Source of the DNA: Campylobacter fetus subsp. testudinum 03-427
GTDB taxonomy: Bacteria; Campylobacterota; Campylobacteria; Campylobacterales; Campylobacteraceae
Length of the DNA: 64,000 bases
Direction: 5' to 3'
Assembly (NCBI GenBank): GCA_000495505.1
Contig: CP006833.1
Coordinates: 62,001-126,000 of the forward strand
Below, piece after piece: positions 63,908 through 64,000 of the stretch. Both the position numbers and the translations under genes were made by a program. Below the pieces are notes generated by a model that ran no database searches, had not been told where the DNA came from, and was given only the letters and a program-made list of their open reading frames with translations. How positions within the stretch are numbered: position 1 is the first letter of the stretch; every line of letters begins with the position of its first letter.

Positions 63908-64000
63908 ATGAAAGAGATATTATACAAAAATAATATCTTTATAATATTTTCTATATTTTTCTTATTGCTTATGATAGGAAATTACTACCTAAATCGCTCA
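63908..64000 (+). CDS. Start of a membrane protein, cut by the window edge
   Basis: ATG 63908 with AAGGAG 2-3 bases before the spacer, 9 bases after the NapC-type stop. The 31 visible codons read a short basic start followed by a hydrophobic helix (IFIIFSIFFLLLMIG). It is co-oriented with the redox cluster. A sensor kinase or transporter is possible; nothing more can be said. Confidence 0.6.
   Translation, partial: MKEILYKNNIFIIFSIFFLLLMIGNYYLNRS

Noticed and set aside
1..64000. Phase-variable G or C homopolymers, CRISPR repeats, insertion sequences, tRNA genes
   Set aside because: Reading the window I saw no long poly-G/C tracts, no regularly spaced repeats, no transposase and no tRNA-like cloverleaf in the intergenic gaps; frequent AAATTTA words reflect base composition.

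Overview
The window is a low-GC (roughly one-third G+C by eye) bacterial chromosome segment. It most likely comes from a Campylobacter outside the C. jejuni/C. coli group, for example the C. fetus/C. hyointestinalis branch. The evidence is the gene content and recalled gene-order blocks: truD-thiL, a small unknown gene-rsmD-flgI-flgJ-flgM-flgN-flgK-TIGR02757, gltX-yggT-slt, DUF2325-unknown-fldA, a CfbpAB-type iron transporter and a CmeABC-type efflux pump. I saw no mobile element, prophage, CRISPR array, tRNA or rRNA operon. One structural RNA is clear: rnpB (RNase P RNA) at about 17,622-17,948.

Layout. 1-4.6 kb: a GntR-type regulator cut by the window edge, divergent from a tricarballylate-type operon tcuC-tcuA-tcuB. 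4.7-7.4 kb: thiazole synthesis genes thiF-thiG-thiH without an adjacent thiS. 7.5-11.5 kb: YigZ-family protein, galU, pgi, dps, YceI. 11.6-15 kb: a leftward biotin operon bioF-bioG-bioC-bioD plus a HIT-domain gene. 15.1-17.5 kb: small unknown gene, thiL, truD. 17.6-25.8 kb: rnpB and flagellar genes (flaG-fliD-fliS leftward, flgI-flgJ-flgM-flgN-flgK rightward) with recognisable sigma-28 and sigma-54 promoters. 25.8-33.7 kb: TIGR02757 protein, GDP-mannose genes, queC, gltX, yggT, slt, lipoprotein. 33.9-37.5 kb: DUF2325-unknown-fldA, luxS, ung, rplT, rpmI. 37.7-40.2 kb: ferric-iron ABC binding protein and permease. 40.3-48.1 kb: leftward ccoG, a TetR regulator and a three-gene RND efflux pump. 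48.3 kb: rpsU. 48.5-58.0 kb: leftward ten-gene group-4 [NiFe] hydrogenase cluster (hyfABCEFGHI plus hycH and hycI types, no hyfD). 58.6-64 kb: a rightward periplasmic redox cluster.

The most interesting segment is the right end. An exported member of the histidine/phenylalanine ammonia-lyase family is followed by a porin, a Tat-exported FAD reductase of the fumarate/urocanate reductase family, a small tetraheme cytochrome c and a NapC/NrfH-type membrane tetraheme cytochrome. The last three resemble the FccABC arrangement of Wolinella. The likely role is menaquinol-driven reduction of a 2-enoate in the periplasm. The lyase-like protein lacks the Ala-Ser-Gly triad that makes the MIO cofactor (Glu-Ala-Asp stands there), so it may not be a conventional ammonia-lyase.

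A second point is the TetR (CmeR-like) regulator. Its N-terminal helix-turn-helix is encoded in two frames split by a single-base shift at short A-tracts; removing one base restores a 210-residue protein. This could be a real mutation or a sequencing error.
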